This document shows, one piece after another, positions 24,901-35,987 of a DNA stretch of 64,000 nt (positions are counted from its first letter, which is position 1; each line of letters opens with the position of its first letter). The stretch is from contig JAGMWG010000003.1 in the NCBI GenBank assembly GCA_020744225.1, positions 1-64,000 of the forward strand, in the 5' to 3' direction. This stretch comes from Paraphoma chrysanthemicola. Lineage: Eukaryota > Ascomycota > Dothideomycetes > Pleosporales > Phaeosphaeriaceae. The notes beneath the pieces are model-generated. The model searched no databases. It worked only from the letters and a program-made list of their open reading frames with translations, and had not been told where the DNA came from. The translations under genes were made by a program, and so were the position numbers.

Positions 24901-26824
24901 AATTTCGCCGAAGCTAAATCCACGTGAAAAGCATACCCTTGTTCTTTTGCAAAGTTCACCTTGTCTTGCAAGGTTTCCTGATCATCGTAGGATACCCACT
25001 GATTGTTCTGGCCCCATGCGAAATACTTTACCATGGCTACTTTGTCATGAACCTTGGTCAGATCCCAAGTCTTGATGAGACCCTCGATCTCTGCATAAGA
25101 GAGGATACCTGGCTCGCCCTACCCATCATCAGTCTACATTAGAATAGAGCTGTATTCTAGGTATTTATACCGTGCACGACCCCGCAACACCTGGCGATTT
25201 GAAAGGACAGCCAGGCTTGCTGCAGTCCGCGCTCTCCAGAGTGTATGATCGCCCGTAAAAGCCTATTCCTAGATTTATGCGGTTGGCTGGCACATGGTTC
25301 CGCCAAAACAGCTTTAGTGCGTCCTCAATCTCCGTCTTGTTGGTGTGCGCATACACGAAAGAGCCAATATAGCTCTCAGGTGAGTCCCAGCTGCCGTGGC
25401 TGCATCACCAAGTCAGTGCTAGTAGTCGTGATATTGGCGTTGAGAAGATGTACTTACAGATCATAGGTCATCAGATTGATCCAATTGACGTGTTTGTATA
25501 GTTGGTCAATCTTAAACCATCGCAAGTACCAGTACGATGTCGGGGCCGTAAAGGACAAGCCAAATTGTCTTGGATCTGCATCGAACTGCCGTTTTACCTC
25601 CTTCAACAGCAGGACGAAGTTGTCCGGATCATCAGACTTGCCTCCACGGTCTGGAGCACCTGGGCTGGGGGGTGACATGCGGGTCAGTGCGTGGGTTGCT
25701 TTTTATGTTGGCTCGCTTCACTTACTACTCCCAGTCCAGGTCAGCTCCATCGAATCCATATGTTTTCATGAACTTGATGAGATTCCGTGCGAAGGCCGCA
25801 CGCTTGTTACCATCTCGCGACAACTCTCCCCCTGAGAGACGTCGACATCAGTATACGTGTCTCCCCCGGCACAGTGATGGAGACTTACAGACAGGCTGTG
25901 TATCGGTCCCATTATCACTATACGTCCATCCACCTAGCGAGATCCAAATCTTAAGACCAGGTGCCTTCCGCTTAAGGTTGGTAATTTGCGAAAAGATGTT
26001 CTCACTTGTCCTAGGCATTGGCGCGATATCAAACGTGCCTGGAGTAATATATGCGAAGGCAACGTTGAGATGTGTCAAAGAATCTACTGGAATGTCGTCC
26101 AGTGTACGTTTAGCACAACTCCTCGTAGTCAATGACCAACCTGCCCAGTAGCTAATCTTTGTAAGAATTCGGCATCTGCTGAGCTTGTAGAGCGTACCCA
26201 ATCACCAACTTCCGAATGTCGCCAGTATTTGGCGAGTTTGACCCTGGGACGTCGCCTGCCTTGGAATCAGTGTATGCACTTTAGCTATCTCCTTTAGAGT
26301 ATACATACAGTTGCTTTGACACTTGTCGTTGCAAAAGTCTTCCGTGGTACCGCATTTATTGTACTCGTTGCAGCATACATTCAAAGGGCAGGATGCACCG
26401 ATTTCCGCAGCACCTAAGCCGCATTCTCCTTTTTCATCACATGTGTCTATGCACACATCTGGTCCGCAATACGCCGCGCCTGTTCCACACTGGCAGGTTG
26501 CACATCAGACCGAACTCCCACGCCTTCAGTGGTGGGAAAATAAACTTACCCATCCCCTATGCTAATCAGTGCATGTACTTATGTGCAGCAACTTGGAAGA
26601 ACCTCTACTCACGATACACCATTGCAACACCCTTCTTTGCAAGGATTTTCTTTGGAACATGGAACGTGGTCCTCGTCCTGTCGCCTTTCTAGTGCTCGCG
26701 CAGGGCTATACGGCTGTCGAGCAGCCTCGCCGCGCGATATTCTATGAGCCACTATCTCACATACGACTGATTGAAAAAGGCCAGAGGCTGCCAACAGGAC
26801 GAGTGACTTCGGAGACACCCTCAT
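21975..26824 (-). CDS. Secreted GH18 chitinase, killer-toxin alpha/beta-like (subgroup C)
   Basis: Eighteen exons give 1,310 residues: 26613-26824, 26550-26556 (7 nt), 26309-26489, 26198-26255, 25889-26151, 25726-25831, 25458-25664, 25171-25399, 24937-25118, 24859-24887, 24275-24793, 23901-24217, 23829-23857, 23004-23778, 22583-22950, 22358-22534, 22243-22300, 21975-22190. Phases agree at every junction. Order: signal peptide (1-22), two hevein-type CBM18 modules with GWCGTGAAYCG (~57-135), GH18 barrel (~155-490) with the catalytic DGADLDWEY at 268-276 (acid E275), a Cys-rich region (~505-770), and a ~530-residue C-terminus typical of killer-toxin-like chitinases. It should hydrolyse chitin outside the cell. 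I see no LysM inside it, but two LysM genes lie next door. Toxicity is inference from family resemblance only. Confidence 0.88.
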
Positions 26825-27809
26825 GATGTAAAACAGTTGCTACTTGAAAGACGATATCTTCGCCGCTGGATATTGTCAATAATGGACATGAGGGATGAAA
26901 AAAAAACTGATTTGAAGTCATTGTTGTACGTCAGGTTCATGTCCCAATATCTCCTTCGCCGGCACGACTCCCTGCATGGCGCCTGGCCTTATGCACGGTA
27001 CCTGAAACTACGCAGACACGCAAGTGTGTAACATACTATCCCGGCATAGACAATAGCGAGGTATTGGGCTCGCTCGCTAAGCGGTGGTTCTCTCCTGGTG
27101 CATACTATGCCCGGCTAAATCCCACAGGATCAACAACGCTCCCGTGCACACAACATCATTAGTGCACGGCGCATGCTCGTCAGCGGTACGTTCCACGGAG
27201 ATTGCAATAAGACTAGATAGGCTGATTCGAACAACTACGCCGCGACCTTACATATCACATCACCGGTCATTGCGACGCGGACTTTTCCGTAACGGCAATT
27301 GGTCCCCTATTTGAACCGCCTCGAGCATGCCTGTTGCTGAGCGGATCATATCCCTAGATCCGAGTTTATGAACACAATAAATCATTAATATATTCGGTTT
27401 CACCGTAGACTCGCTGGTTCCGGTTTCAAAAGATAGGACGCCGTGTACCTGACCCAAAGAATCATCAACCTAGTAGGGCGCGTGGACCAACAAGACTCCT
27501 ACCCGTCATCTTTAGCCTAGTTTTGCCTCCGGGCACTTGTTGTGATAATTTACCATATCATTTCGACAAGGCATACTCAAGATCCACGGCAGAGCTTCAG
27601 TAGCGGGCACAATCATGTCAGAAGCCTACCGAACCAAACTGGGAGTACTACCGTCATTGCTCAATCCGGTGTTCATCTAAGCGAGCGCCAGCCCCTATTC
27701 CAAGCAGCCGTACTTCACACCAGGATACTGACCGGAGAGAGAAGAAATGGGACGTCTCTGTCTTTCATGTTGATCCGCTTTCTGTCTCCAATTTTGAACA
27801 CAGTCCAAC
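26825..27809. promoter_or_regulatory. Divergent promoter region, chitinase / secreted partner
   Basis: 985 bp between two start codons facing away from each other, so both genes' promoters must lie here. I could not pick out a convincing TATA box or operator by eye; shared control is inferred from layout. Confidence 0.45.
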
Positions 27810-29045
27810 ATGCTGCCGCTTGCATTTTCGATTCTTGGCGCCATCACAACCGTAGTGGCTCGCCATGATGCTTTCTCATCTTTGATTGCTTCCGGTGACG
27901 AAGCGAATCCCTTTGATGCCAATTTGAAGTTGAACATTCCCAAATACGATGAAGCCCTACAAAGACATCTTTGGCATGGGATTCGGTCAGACGAGTCCTC
28001 TCGCGTGCGGGAAAAGAAAACAGTTTTCACCTATAGTATTCGTAGCGAGGTATCAAAGCGAGCCATGGTGAGGAAACACAGGGAAGCGCATTGTGAAAGA
28101 CACTAACACTATACGCTGTCACCAGGGACAGTATGGGCCGCTAATCACCATTCCGTGTCTCTTCTGCGAAAACAAAAGAACAGACGGACCACTTTCACTC
28201 TCGGAGTTCACGAAGGAAAAGATGTACGATAGGATAATTCCGAGAGGAAAGATTGGAGCGTGTCTCTTCTACGGACAGCGCAAGAAAGGCAGCATTCCCC
28301 CACGTCTCTCCGATGCCGCGACAGAATATGCCTGCCTAACTGGCGTCAAGTACAAGACTATTTGGGTATGTCAAAGCTGCAAATGTGGCAAGTTGTGACT
28401 CTAACAGCATCACAGCAACTCTGGGCCGCGGACCGCATAACAAACCCGAAACCCGATGAAAATAATTTTCAGAGCTGCTGGAAGGGGACTAATTATTACT
28501 GCCTCGACTACTCAAATCCGAAATGCTGCTGGCTCAATCCACTGCTCGGCACCTCCCAGCCGCAATGGAAAGACAACGGCATGGCGTATTTTCGCGCCAT
28601 GTCCCGCGCAATGGCCATGTCCTGTTCCGGCAAAATCTACATCCTGACTGACAATCCAGACGAGGTCATGGATCAGATACCGGACTACGCCGACACACCG
28701 TCAATCTGGATCAATGACGAGGTCGAGGAGATGCGGCCATTGTACGCAGGCGGCCGGATCACAGCCGCTATTGCTCTGACGTATTCGCCGCTTATGTTAT
28801 TTCCAACGGAGAAGGACGTCACGAGTAGAGTGTTTGGTGACAGGAATATTAAAAGGTCGCCGGATGAGGTGCGGAAAGTGGCGGCGGCGCTGGCAATGCA
28901 GAAACAGATGGCGGCAAAGAATGCAAAGGCTATTATGGCGGGCGCTTTCGACCTTCCGGGATCGAACAACGCAACGGAGAAGCGGGCGCTAGGATGTACA
29001 AATGCGAACCGGGAAGAGAACCCTGACTTGGACTACTTTGGCTGA
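27810..29045 (+). CDS. Secreted protein of unknown family beside the chitinase
   Basis: Exons 27810-28049, 28126-28365 and 28416-29045, with 76- and 50-bp introns, give 369 residues. A hydrophobic N-terminus (MLPLAFSILGAITTVVA) looks like a signal peptide. The mature part has paired cysteines (PCLFC; SCWKGTNYYC; PKCCW), a conserved-looking block AMSRAMAMSCSGKIYILT, and a tail with an Ala-rich helix and N-glycosylation sequon NNAT. There are no long hydrophobic segments after the signal, so it is probably exported. I do not recognise the family. Its divergent position next to the chitinase and close to LysM genes suggests co-expression and a role in the same extracellular process, but no activity can be assigned. 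Confidence 0.75.
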
Positions 29046-29949
29046 AAACCGGGCGAAAGTGCTTTTGGAGTTTATTATTTTGGTTGAAGTGGAAGGAATG
29101 GAAGATCATAAATTGAACAATGATGAATGGACATACGTTGCAATTTTGGCGCAGATGCAGATCGTGAGGTCGTTATGGATTTCTGCTACTGCTCGTGGAG
29201 GCTTCGAGCTAGCACGGTAATAACTCAAGGTTCTGAGGATTGAAATAGTCGCACGCAAGATGATTGACTCTAACTATGATTGAAGTGTGGCAACAATATG
29301 AGGATGCTCCTGCGATCTGCGTCCTCTCGGATCGTAATGAACAGCACGTAGTACACATTGAGAGCAAAAGCGAAAGGCGCTTCAAAGCCTTTCAGGATAT
29401 CGAGAGGATTGCAGAGAATCATCTAGGACTACTAGACTGCTGCTGAAATCTTGTATCATAATATCGGATATAGGAGAGTAGGAGAGACGTATAGGTAGAA
29501 GAAGAGTGTTATATGGAGAGAGCTATGTAGCACGATTAGATGAACAGCCATGATGGATAACGAGAGAATAAAACCCGGGTGAGAGATTCAGTTTATAGTG
29601 TACTGCTCAGATTTAGGTGCGAGGCTTGGAAAAATTGTCCATGGTACATATGTACCAAACTAAGCGTCATGATGTTACAACCCAAAAGGATCAGGCTACG
29701 AAACGTGTCTAAGCAACTCTGATGAAGCAAATCCTTCCAAGCACAATCCTACACAAATTGGTCACGAGAGAAAGCTATCTGCAAAGTTTCGTGTTCTGAA
29801 ATCATTGATAACGGGAATATATTAGGTATAGCCTCAGTGAGCCAAGAATCCATCAAGCCCAATAGCAAAACCAGTACCATACCCAGAACGGAAAACTTGC
29901 TCTGACTTGTCGCTCGCTCGCATCAACCCTAGCAGGTTTTGTAATCCTC
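29046..29949. other. Convergent intergenic region
   Basis: Lies between the 3' ends of the secreted-protein gene and the five-LysM gene. Short frames present (29264-29446) show no motif. Expected to hold two 3' UTRs; nothing else seen. Confidence 0.5.
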
Positions 29950-31332
29950 TCACAGTCCAACGCAGACATAATACTGTCCCCAAAGCGCCGAACAGTCCGT
30001 TTTAACAGCGGGGTTCCAGCGATAAAAATCGTCGAGGGAAATCTTGTTCGTATCCGCAATAGCCCAGCACCCATCTCCGGCTTGCACTTTGTAAAACTTC
30101 TTGCAGTTGTTAACCATTCCTGGCTGTACAGGAGTGGGCGTGGACGACGCTGGCTTGGTACTCGTTGCCACGATCTTGAAGGTAGATGACATGGGTGGTA
30201 TGAATCCAATCGTGCGAACGCACACATTGTAGCCAGACCACAGACGAGAGCAGTCAGTATTAACGTAAGGATTCCAATCGTAGAACTGCTCTGTTGAGAT
30301 GCCGTTTGCAACTGCGATGTCGTAGCACCCGTCGCCGGCCTTCACGAGGTAAAACGCTACGCAGTTGGCGACCATGCTAGGTTGCACGGGGGACGGGGTC
30401 GCGATGCCGTTGCCTCCAGAGGTCGAAGTCGGCCTTGCTGGTGTGGGCGTGGGTATAGGCGTAGGAGTGGCGCCGCCAATGACGCCTACGCAAACGTTAT
30501 AGCCAGCCCAAAGTCTAGAGCAATCGGGCTGAATGTATGGATTAAAGGTGTAGAAATGATCCAGGGAGATATTGTTCGAGGCGGCGATGTCGTAGCAGCT
30601 GTCACCACTCTTGACAAAATAGAACTTATTGCAGCTGGCCACCATGCTGGGCTGCACTGGAGACGGAGTAGTAATACCGTTGCCTGTAGAGGTCGAAGTG
30701 GGCCTCGCGGTTGTTGCACTTGGCGTGGGTGTGAGTGAAGGGGTGCTACCGCCGATGACTCCAACGCAGACATAGGTCTTTGCCCATAGGGCAACACAGT
30801 CACTGCCAATAGCGGGATTCCACAAGTAGAAAGACTCAAGGGAGACGGCGTTACTTGCTGCAATATCGTAGCAGCTGTCGCCGGACGAGACGAGGTAGAA
30901 CTTGTTGCAGCTGGATGTCATGCCCTTCTGGATGGGTGATGGGGTAGCGATGCCGTTGGAAGGCATCGGAGCGGCTGAAGATATAGGCGTGGGTGTAGGT
31001 ATAGGCTCGGGAACTCCAAAATTGACCTCGATGCAGTAGGAGTTACCAGATACGAAGTTGGCGGCGCTCTTACACGATGGGTTCTGTAAGTTGTAAGCAC
31101 CTCTCCATGGGCCAGTCTAATGTGTTCTTACCCATCGGGCGACCAGTACTATGGGCAGACCATTCGCATTGGCAACATTGTTGCAATCAGTCCAGTCATT
31201 CTCGGCGACTTGCCACGCACTACAAAGTTCGTTGGTGTCTGGCAGAGCAGTCGTTGGAGGATCAACGAGGTACGCATTGGCCGATCTCAGTACGAAGAGG
31301 AAGAAGGAAACTTGAGCAAGTGTTGATATCAT
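29950..31332 (-). CDS. Secreted LysM protein with five LysM modules
   Basis: Exons 31132-31332 and 29950-31083 with a 48-bp intron in phase 0 give 444 residues. A clear signal peptide (MISTLAQVSFFLFVLRSANA) precedes five LysM-type modules: a diverged first one (CSAWQVAENDWTDCNNVA...RWNPSC) and four canonical ones with FYLVSSGDSCYDIAASN...FYLWNP-type cores, each with a Cys pair and ending C-V-C/CVG. Modules are separated by Pro/Thr/Ser-rich linkers, probably O-glycosylated. LysM modules bind chitin oligomers; fungal secreted LysM proteins shield hyphae or mask chitin. Position next to the chitinase matches the known habit of LysM genes near subgroup C chitinases. Confidence 0.9.
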
Positions 31333-32684
31333 GACTGCTATCTTCCTAAAATGAATCAGTACATGAAGATGAGCGATTGTGGTGACCTTCACCTTGTCGA
31401 CGATTGTACCTTCTTTTTATTCCTGGACAAACGCGAACTTCAGGTAATTGCCCACATAGGCTCCAATTATCTGCCTACAGAGCTCCATGTCAGGTCACGA
31501 GCCGCCACAATCTCGCGATCCCTTTCCTGCGCCGCGTTCCGAGTGCAATTGATAGCATCGTGGAGCACTTTACAATCGTTTACACGGATTCAGCCTTGCC
31601 ATGGGCTAGCGTGACTCCTCGTCCATGATCAATGCATATCTGGCGTGGTCGTCAGCTAATTTGAGGCGTCCAGATCGTGTTGTTTGCCACGCGGTTGTTC
31701 TTTGGTGATAGGATTAGGCTGGTGGAGTGCAGAGCATGGGTTGAGTACCTGCATGAAGGAGTATGGCTACTCATCACGGCGTCAACAATACCAAGCACCA
31801 GGGTAGAACCAGTGTATTCATTTATCTGCCAATTGGACTTTGCGTCCAGAAGGCCTCAATTGACATATATCCCGGTGAACGGACCGGAAGACAGACCGAT
31901 AGGCGGGTCTGATCACCGGCTCCTCACCGACCGCAGCGCAATCTAATATTGAAATTGCTTGGCGAAATCCAACCAGTTTTGCCTTCAGTACGTGTGGGCA
32001 GGGAGACGAATTTGCTGCGGACCGCGCCGCATACCTGCATGGCGGGTAAAGTCTTAGCGTTGTTCTCCACGTCGCCAGATAAGCCCGATATGCAGGTGCG
32101 AGAGCTGAAGGATGTAATGTATGTAGCAATATATTAAGGGGGCGGCGCCAATGACTATCCTGGGCAAGACCAAAGCGGAGGAGTAGATACCTGGTCCTGA
32201 CGACGGTAAGAGCGGTGTTTGGTGAATTAGTATCTGTCGAGATTGACAAGCTCGCAAGCACCTCAAGACTGCGGAAAGGCTTGTAGAGAGAATGATTGGA
32301 TCATTGGTATACCCGAGAGCTAAGACGAGGCTTGAAAATCTGCAACAGCAGGATTGCTTACGTCTGGCTCGAGGCGTTATTCTGGGTCTCCTGGGCCTTG
32401 CAGGGTGCTTACCAGCGTCTGACCTGCTCTGTCTCGTGACATCCTAGGTAATGCAGGCATTTTCTCGTCCAAAGCAAGACCAATATCTCAAGTCTTCAGA
32501 TCGCCCTTGGAGAATAGTCAGTCAGCAAGCCTTCACCTCTCAAACTTTGAGCCTCGATCACCATAAGACTAGCAGTCGGCGCAGATAACTCAGCGTGTGA
32601 GCACCAGGGCTGGGAGCTACCTCATCTGTAGGTGCGACATTCCACCAGCACCAACTCTCACCAATACTTTCCTAGAATATCAAA
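31333..32684. promoter_or_regulatory. Divergent promoter region between two LysM genes
   Basis: 1.35 kb between two outward-facing LysM genes. It must hold both promoters. A minus-strand frame at 31818-32261 is arginine-rich and motif-free, likely chance. No distinct element recognised. Confidence 0.45.
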
Positions 32685-35015
32685 ATGCGCCTGTTGAACT
32701 GGACAAATTTTATTTTCTTCGTCCTAGTCTTCCAGATTTCAGCAGAAATCCAGGTATACAACCTCACCACCACCTCAACGAATCTCACTTCCCTCTGCGT
32801 CGGCGTCCTCAATCAAGTGCAGTCCTGCGACGAGGCCATTACATGGGCTGGTTACAACAATCGCTACGAGTCCGACGACGTTCTCTCCACGTTATGCACT
32901 AGCGCGTGTGCTTCGTCGCTGACGAACTGGCTGCGCCGAGCGGCTGGCGCATGCACACAAAGATATGTAGATCCAGTGGGCAACGCGGTGCTGCCAGCGT
33001 ATTATGTGGAAACTGTAGTGGAAAATTATAATCTTCTGTGCCTGAAGAACGGGTATGTATTACGGAAACGGCGAGGTGGATGGGATGAATAAGGCTGATC
33101 GCGTGATAGAGACAGATTCTGTAATGCGGTGGTACGAGATGCAATAGGTATTGATCCTGAGAACCAGTCGCAGACGAAACCGGCGTGTAAGTGTCCTGAA
33201 CTGATAATTCATCAGAATTCATAAGGGGAAGTAAATGACTCGGAAATAGTGCCGAGTGTAACATGTGATGACTGCTTCATTAAGCAGATTCAGACGAAGC
33301 TGCAAATGCCATTGCGATCGGAGTCTGATTTGGCAAAGACGTTCACGGCGCTAACATCGAGTTGTAAGAAGACGGGGTTTGCAGTGACACCGGCGGCTAC
33401 TTCAACGGCCTGGATAGTGCCGTGAGTAGCGACCTTCCGTCTTAATCAGGTTAACTTGGGTTAACATCAATGCGTTTAGTGCCGGCAACGTCACCACACC
33501 AGTATCTGGAGCGACTCCCACACCATCAGGTACCTGCGACGGAACAACATACACAGTAAGAAATAGCGACACATGCCAATCTATTGCAGTCGCACGCGGC
33601 ATCAGCGTATCTGGCCTCCTTACTGCTAATAACCTCCCCGCCTTCTGCGCCAAGTTCCCCATCTCAGGACTGCTCTGCATACCGACAGCTGAGAGATGCC
33701 GCGTGTACAACGTCAAGAGCGGTGACACATGCGTCTCGATCGCTGACGCAAACAAACTCACCTGGGCGCAGCTCGTGTCGTGGAATCTCGTGCTTGGCGC
33801 GGACTGCAGCAACATTGCGGCGAATGTGGGTTATTTGATTTGCATATCGACGCCAGGCGGAAATTGGGTGAACCCTAGTGGTGGAAATGATACGCCCAGT
33901 CCAACCCCGGATACTAGCACGTTAGTCTTCTCTACATGTCCACGATGAGATGTGAAGCTGATGTGGACGATAGAATTGTCATCACAGGCACAGACGCCGA
34001 TCGACTTCCCATTGCCACTGACATGCCCATGGGCAACAACACCTGGGTGTACAAGTTCGCACCCCTGACACGTCTCGATTGCGTCACCTACGCCAATAGC
34101 TCGACGTTTGGGAGTTCTGCGTCGTGCGCAGCCGTCGCTAGGGGATTTGGTGTTCAGGAAACAGATCTCGTTACTTGGAATCCCTCATTGCAATCCGCGT
34201 GTACGCTGGACGGCAGCCAGACGTATTGCGTACAGCGAAGTATCAAGAATGGTTCTGATACCATAACGCCGTACTGTAATTTGCAAGACACCGCATTGTA
34301 TAACATGCGATGTGACCAATTTCTAGCCGCGTGGGCTATCGATGTGCATCGGCTGGATGATCTGAATCCAGGCGTGGGGAAGGCTTGCGAGAATTGGAAA
34401 TATGGTATGTTTGTAATCAAGTTAGTGGAGATGGGGATGATGATTTTGGGCTGATGCTGAGGAACAGGGCATAACTATTGCGTGTCAGCACCGCACTTTA
34501 AGCCTGCAGGGTATGCATCCAACTGCAACAAATTTGCAGTCGCAGATAACACAGATCGTAAGTTTAGACATCCCAGTCAAAGTACTCACACTGACCATGC
34601 GCAAAGAATTGGTCGACCCGTGTGCAGTTATGGAGACGCAGTACGGGCTCAGCCACGCGCGCTTCGTTGCGTGGAACCCAAGTGTATTTCAGAATTGTAA
34701 GATCCTCTCAGTTCTTTTGTCTCCTTGACTACTAATCATTTCTTAGGCACGGGCATAGTATACGGCTACGACTATTGCGTGAGCATTCCAAACTACAAGC
34801 CGACCTATACTTCGTACGTGAACACCCTCGTGCCAATGACGGCCAACGGACCAAACGCTATGAAAGTCGAGGATGCGGTCGCAACGGGGTTTGCGAGCAG
34901 TAAAGGTAATTTATTAGGCTCTAAGACAACAGCAGTATCGATAGCTGCTACTAGTTCAAGCATACAGAATCTACATGTACATAAGCATAAGAGAGCGTCA
35001 AAGCACAGAACGTAG
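32685..35015 (+). CDS. Large secreted LysM-domain protein
   Basis: Eight exons (32685-33052, 33116-33186, 33250-33421, 33480-33920, 33974-34404, 34468-34557, 34607-34696, 34747-35015) give 643 residues; introns 49-63 bp, all phases consistent. A signal peptide (NFIFFVLVFQISA) leads an N-terminal Cys-containing domain (~20-200), then LysM modules: YTVRNSDTCQSIAVARGIS, the best one YNVKSGDTCVSIADANKLTW, and diverged C-terminal copies around LVTWNPSLQSAC, HRLDDLNPG and FVAWNPSVFQN. This is the architecture of TAL6-like LysM effectors found beside subgroup C chitinases. The C-terminus is basic (HVHKHKRASKHR). Chitin binding is expected from the canonical module; the function of the N-terminal part is unknown. 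Confidence 0.87.
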
Positions 35016-35412
35016 TAGTATAACCTATTAGTATAAGACAAGAAGATACAGAACCTATACCTTATAGAAACAAGTACGTATACTGTATGAGTGAAGAACG
35101 CGCGTAGTTAGTAGAGATAGACTCTAAGAGGTTAATAAGTTAGTGCGTGTAGAGATTCGAGCTCTAAGAGAGTCATAGAATGTTATAAAATAGAGTAGCT
35201 TAGAAGAAATTAGAATCGTAAGTAAGAGAGAAGAAGAACAAGGTACGTAGGTAGGTAGGTACAAGAGTAATAAGTAAGTAATACTATACTAATACTACTT
35301 GATTAGACTAGTAGAATAAGAGGTCTAGAATAAGCAATCTAAAAAATTTAGTACATATATATAAGATTTTAATGCTAAATTATATATACTTTATTCTAGG
35401 CGTCTCACTGCT
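35016..35412. other. AT-rich, low-complexity stretch
   Basis: A sudden shift to purine/TA-rich sequence with many TAGTA, AAGTAAG and GTAGGTAGGTAG runs, unlike its flanks. It contains no frame of interest. It could be a decayed repeat element or a long 3' UTR/AT spacer. Confidence 0.5.
35325..35399. repeat. Imperfect inverted repeat, AT-rich hairpin
   Basis: Left arm CTAGAATAAGCAATCTAAAA and onward to ATTTAG pairs with the right arm ending AAATTATATATACTTTATTC then TAG. Arms are about 26 bp with a short AT-rich loop. A shorter copy of the CTAGnAGAATAAG motif lies just upstream at about 35308-35320. Confidence 0.55.
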
Positions 35413-35987
35413 CGCAGGGTCATACATTCGTTCACGCAATGTAGGAGGTTGCTGGAGACAAGGACTCAGCACAGGGTAATTCACCCGAAGATCCCTGTGT
35501 CAATCATGGTCGCTCTCATGTCCGATTCGAATCGACATCTGCCGCCAGAGGTCACACAGGCAATGGTTGGCATCGCACAGCCGCCCCTGAGCATCGCGAT
35601 GTCCCTGAGCTCCTAGATGGCCGCATGCAGCGGAATAGGAACAGTCGTTGGGTCCATATCCAGGTCCTTGGGTACGATCCGACCGTTATCTGAAATCGTA
35701 CGCCAGTAGCCTAGGAGAATTATATTTGGGCGCAGACTGCATGTAGGTAAACCAAGGCGATCGTTCCACGAGCCGTCCCAAACTTCTTTTTGGATAAGAT
35801 CATTGGGATCCAGTATTATACACATGATCCTACCTTGCCACAAGGGAGCAGATAAACAACCATCATATCAAGATTCGTTACGCAAAATTTTGGAGATCAA
35901 AGTCGTCCGGCACGGCAGTCATTCACTTCAGTATGACACCACATGTTTCAACGTTCGAGAATCACAATATCAATCCGATCTTTTACG
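35413..35987. other. Intergenic, no gene recognised
   Basis: Contains a minus-strand frame at 35613-35843 (76 residues) without recognisable motif, plus the 3' flank of the second receptor gene. Nothing else supported. Confidence 0.45.

Noticed and set aside
35016..35412. LTR retrotransposon end
   Set aside because: No primer-binding site, polypurine tract plus pol coding, or paired LTR is visible; only an AT-rich inverted repeat is supported.
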